Source: Symbiodinium natans (lineage: Eukaryota; Sar; Dinophyceae; Suessiales; Symbiodiniaceae). Taken from it: a stretch of DNA of 64,000 nt. The first letter of the stretch is position 1; each line of letters starts with the position of its first letter. Below the pieces are notes generated by a model. It was not told the DNA's origin and did no database searches. It worked only from the letters and a program-made list of their open reading frames with translations. The translations under genes and the position numbers were made by a program. The stretch spans positions 214,202 through 278,201 of the forward strand of contig CAJNDS010002611.1 in NCBI GenBank assembly GCA_905221605.1. Direction: 5' to 3'. Positions 60,136 to 64,000 of this stretch are shown here, piece by piece.

Positions 60136-63100
60136 GCCAGCCAGCGAGTCCACCTTGCCTGCTTTCAACCAGACTGCTTTCTGGTTGGTGGCGGTTGACA
60201 GGCCGAACCCGGCCATAGTTATAGTCGCCTGCCGCCCGGTGTGCGTTGTTCTTCACCATCTTCGACTGACCGTCACCCTCCTGAAGAATGGCCTGATCAT
60301 CACCTGATCAAATCCACCTTTGCGATGACAGCAGCTTTGCGCAGCACTGGGCACGCATGGCTTTCGCGCACGAACAGCCCCGCTCCTTGCATTCACACAC
60401 CTAGCACTATTGGCAATGCCTTAGCGGTGCAGATGCGGTGGCAGAGGTCAGGCCTCAGCAATGGCTAGATGGGCCGAACAGTTCGCTGTTCGAAGTGCCC
60501 ACCCCCTGACAAAGAAGTGTAGATCACTATCAAAACAGAAGCAACAACCACAGCGCAACAGGTGCGCAGTCTTGCAAGACTTTCTCTTTTCGTTACACAG
60601 TCAATCTTTCTCAGTGTCTTTCTCTTTCCCTGCTTAGAAGCTTTCGGCTCTCGTTGCCCTGCCTTGCTTATATTCACTGAAAGCAATGCCTCCAACAAAA
60701 GTAACTGTGTCCTCTTCTTGCTGCAAAGTTCGTCGTTATGCTGCGCTGTACTGTAAACTCCAACCTGTCTGATCCTAGTAGAAATAAGCTGTCCCTTCAA
60801 CCGTTGTGAGTTCCCCTGATATCCCCTGATCAGGACATGGCTGAAGCATTTTCTCTCACCGCGCAGTCCGCGCCAGCAAGTGCTTCCTTGGCAAGATATT
60901 CTGTGAGCTCTCGACTAGTCGCCTAGTCGCTTCCCCGCTGCGCCGTTTTTCGAGATTGGCAACCATTGTTTGTCATTGGCTTCAGAACAGCCCATGTTGT
61001 CTCTGCAAACTTCAACTGCTCGGTGGCGTCGTTTGTCTTTTGCCTGCGAGTGTTGTTCTTTTCGAAAGTGTCTGTATGACTGTGCGGCTGGCTCCCAATC
61101 AATCCCCCTGTAGATGAGCCTGCCTGAGCACTAGGATTGCCGGACTCAGGAGGTGACCTGCTTCACACACTTGTCTTTCATGCCGTTTCATTCCTTTGAA
61201 GTTCAGTCGCCCCACCTGCCCCCCGGTAGGAACTTGATACTACGATTGCACTCCACAGCACCGACTGATTGTTTTATTGTTTTCAAGGCGCGGCTGAGAT
61301 CGTCAAGTTTTTCCCTACCGGTGCAACTTAGTAAGGTGGTGATGCCGAAGTCGAAGTGGGGATGCGCCGGCAATCATGCAGATGCTTGGCCATGTGTTTT
61401 TGCATTTTAGTTCAACACCGGACCCCGTCGACGCGTAGCACTGCGGTAGCTTGCGAAGGTCGTAAACCAGCTGGCTGGCTGAGTGAGCAGCGGCAGCAAA
61501 GACTCCGTCTGATGGGCAAATCCTCCTCCAAAGTCGGCCTCGGACAGCGCAGGCATTCTCGGGCACGGGTGCCTCTTCTCGCCGTGCAACAATCAGATTG
61601 AGCTCTGACAAGACTTTTAGCGATAACGTTGCGCAGTGGTTGGCGGCAGCTTTTCGACAACGCCTTGGTGAAAGTGAGGTTTTGCGAAATGCCCGGCAAC
61701 CTTCCAAATTTTTCAATGCAGCTTTAAGACTGGGTCAAAATTAGACAACGTTGAACATGCCGATGATGAAAGACAGTGAATGAGAGCGATGACATGGACA
61801 ATGACGTTTTCAGCACTGTTGTTTGTCATTCGGGCAGTGCATGTCGCTTCGGCAGGCAAGCTTTGATCACCCGCTCTTGGATCGCTGAGCTGCTGTTGGA
61901 CGACAGACTGATGGATGAGAAAAGCCGCCAGTTTCGAATCGCATGGTTTCTGTGGATAGGCATCACCCTCTTGATTTGCCTTGCCGCGGTCACTCGGCCA
62001 TTTCATCAATGCATCATCATGCCACTTCTGCTTTGTGTGTCGGTGTTGCGATCTGGCCCACTGCATTGCTTGAGTGCTGGACCTTGGTGCAAATGCCTTG
62101 ATCAGGTTGCTTTGCTGGCCCTCCAGATCGCAAAAGACATTGAAGATATCGTTCGCGGCCAGCGTTCTATGGCAAGCAATTCTTGTAATATAGTGTTTTG
62201 ATAAAGATTGCAGCACATTTTGTCATGCGCGGAGCGTTCGCTACTTCCATGGCAGATGAACAGATTGTGGGCACCATGGTCATAAGCGCGAATGTCTTTG
62301 CCCCAGACACGATCAAAACTTCATCCATGGTGAGCCTACATGTTGTGATGGTCGTGCTGCAGATGCATGTTTCCAAGGTCGTTTGCATGGTCGCTGCCAT
62401 TCTGATATACATGCACGAGGTCCTGCCATGCAGGAGCTCACCAAGAAATGGTTGAACTTGTCAACATTCACCAGGCCTTTGGTTCGGTTTCACATGCTGA
62501 ACATCCCAACAAGGGATTCCGCTCAGGGTCCAAGAAAAGGCGTCCGTGAGACAGCTGTGACCTCCAATGATAGCTGCACGAGAGAAGGCTAGAGGAGGGA
62601 TCTACGCCAACAGTCGCCAACAGGTTTGTCTGCAGCAAAGCGCGCTGGGTCAGATCCCCGTGCTCCGGCAGGCTGATCCAATCATCGAGTCGGGAGACAA
62701 GTGAATCGCCTGGGCAGTTTGCACGCAAAAAATCATGGATGTCATGAGCAATCTTGACCTGGCCCAGTCTCTCAATACTCGCTGCGTTCCTCGAGTTCCT
62801 TGCAACACTGCTCTGTGCGTGTGCGTGTCCTGCTGTTCAAGACAAGATGATCACATGCATCTGGGTAGTTCTGCATCTTCAACGCCAGTTCCACACTGCA
62901 GGCAGATATCCAACATTATGAGCTGCATATGAGTCTGAGGAAGGGGGGAAGAGGAGGAAGACCTTCAGCATGGCCGCAGCACTGTAAATGGGACACCACA
63001 CTGCAACGCCACGCCATGTACTGCGGAGAGGACGGCTTGCAGTAGGCCTTCTCCAGAGCCTTCATGTAGTGTAGTGTATTTAAAGGTATGCAGAGCATGT

Positions 63101-63478
63101 GTAGCATGGGTGTGCCTGTAGCAGTCGCCGCTGGCAGATTTAAACCCAAGAAGCCAAGTGCCAGGAGCCTCCGGGCGGGAGAAGTCCAAGGAGCCGTCCA
63201 TGGTTTGTATTGAAGACGACAAAAACTGACTGCGACTTCTTGAACTTTACCTTTTTCTGAAAGTCTGATAAAGTCTTAGCAGGAGCCACCGAAGCCTGGC
63301 ACTTTGACTTTCCAGGATGCTCTCCGAGAAGCGCTGGAAGGGCACTGGCCTCAGTCGACCCATGGCTCCATGCGCGTCACAATCGGTAGAAACTTGACCA
63401 TGACACGATTATGCACGAAGCTGCGATGGCACAAGCTCTCGTGTAAGTCCCTTTCTGGGAGTGGCTAAACCCGCGCCC
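60136..63478. other. No recognised gene; a few coding-like stretches
   Basis: Coding-like + strand pieces at about 61860-61960 (IAELLLDDRLMDEKSRQFRI), 62250-62320 (ADEQIVGTMVISANVFAPD), 62430-62460 and 63318-63400 (DALREALEGHWPQSTHGSM, after TTTCCAG) could be exons of one or more unidentified genes. Nothing is identifiable, and no repeats stand out. Confidence 0.35.
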
Positions 63479-64000
63479 ATGGCTGATAAAGATGAGTTTG
63501 TCGGCGAGTACCAGGCCCTCGCAGATCCGGAGACTGGTCCAGCAGGAGAAGCCAAGCACTTCAAGAAGATCATGAAGCATGGTGCCACGTATGCTGGAGT
63601 CTCGCAGTCTACCGGCAAGGAGGCAGGATCTTGTTTGAGTTGCATGTGTACTTGGTTTGTCACTCCCTAATGTCCTTGAGATATCCCCGAGGACATTCTT
63701 CGCCTGAGACGTGTACTTGCTGCAAAGAAGGAACGCGAACGGCGCCGTGAAGAGCGAGGTGGCCAAGGACACAGCTTCTGGTACTCTCTCGTGAGCTCCC
63801 ACAGCCACCGAACGGAGGTTGTTGCCTTCCGGCACCTGATTGCCACCTTCATTTTGGCAAATGTGGTTTGTTTCATCATACAGACAGACAAGGAGACTGA
63901 CAGAAAGTATTCTACTCTGTTCAGCGGTATTGAGGCTGTGTCCTCTTGGCTGTTCTTGGGTGAGTACCTCATCCGTCTCACAACGATTCATGAGAACAAG
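63479..64000 (+). CDS. Voltage-gated ion channel, N-terminal part (gene continues past the window)
   Basis: Exon 1 is 63479-63622 (48 codons from MADKDEFVGEYQALADPETG) and exon 2 is 63692 to the window end (103 codons). The 69-base intron is GC-AG and joins GAG to GAC in frame. Exon 2 has a basic stretch (LAAKKERERRREER), then a hydrophobic segment around residues 95-113 (LIATFILANVVCFIIQ) and a second at 126-146 (EAVSSWLFLGEYLIRLTTIH). This is the S1-S2 pattern of six-transmembrane voltage-gated cation channels, including the FLGEYLIRL signature near the end of S2. Ion selectivity cannot be judged because the pore lies outside. An in-frame GTG lies 18 bases upstream, but the ATG is preferred. 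Confidence 0.8.

Overview
The window looks like nuclear DNA of a dinoflagellate. Every gene I can support is on the + strand, cut into small exons. Many introns begin with GC or GA instead of GT and end in AG, and the exon sequence AG|G recurs at both intron ends. The spacers are full of satellites, homopolymer runs and degenerate TTTAGGG/CCCTAAA repeats, the plant-type telomere motif reported from dinoflagellates. No prokaryotic operon, rRNA, tRNA or CRISPR array was seen. Protein identities come from remembered family sequences, not searches.

Layout. (1) 0.5-6.2 kb: C-terminal two thirds of a VWA8-like AAA+/von Willebrand A protein in about 19 exons. It seems to lack the long middle region of the animal protein. 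(2) 10.9-20.9 kb: scattered exons of a USO1/p115-like vesicle tethering factor, with a GAAAGAAG satellite and a G-rich repeat family in one intron. Coiled-coil exons follow at 23.7-29.4 kb, interrupted by a 600-base G/T tract. (3) 30.6-32.4 kb: a complete two-exon gene for a 554-residue VWA protein with a myristoylation-type N terminus. More coiled-coil exons lie behind it, so it may be nested in a larger gene. (4) 34.3-35.6 kb: a two-finger CCCH zinc-finger protein. (5) 38.8-39.1 kb: last exons of an unidentified gene. (6) 40.1-51.7 kb: a 2-oxoglutarate/Fe(II) dioxygenase (prolyl 4-hydroxylase type).

The most striking feature is in that last gene. Its penultimate and last exons are separated by about 9.7 kb of TATATATG microsatellite, TTTAAAT palindromes, telomere-like repeats, long hairpins and a GC-rich coding-like island. 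A GA-AG splice across this block restores the reading frame and the conserved sequence exactly.

(7) 54.8-56.3 kb: an unidentified multi-pass membrane protein, one of whose introns is a 51-base CA repeat. (8) 56.9-60.1 kb: (CAA)n/(CAG)n arrays around a 57-61 base tandem repeat. (9) 63.5-64.0 kb: the first two exons of a voltage-gated ion channel that runs off the window.

The genes do not form one pathway. They are a tandem same-strand series, as is usual in dinoflagellates. Long stretches between them show only short coding-like fragments that I could not identify, and this is stated where it applies.
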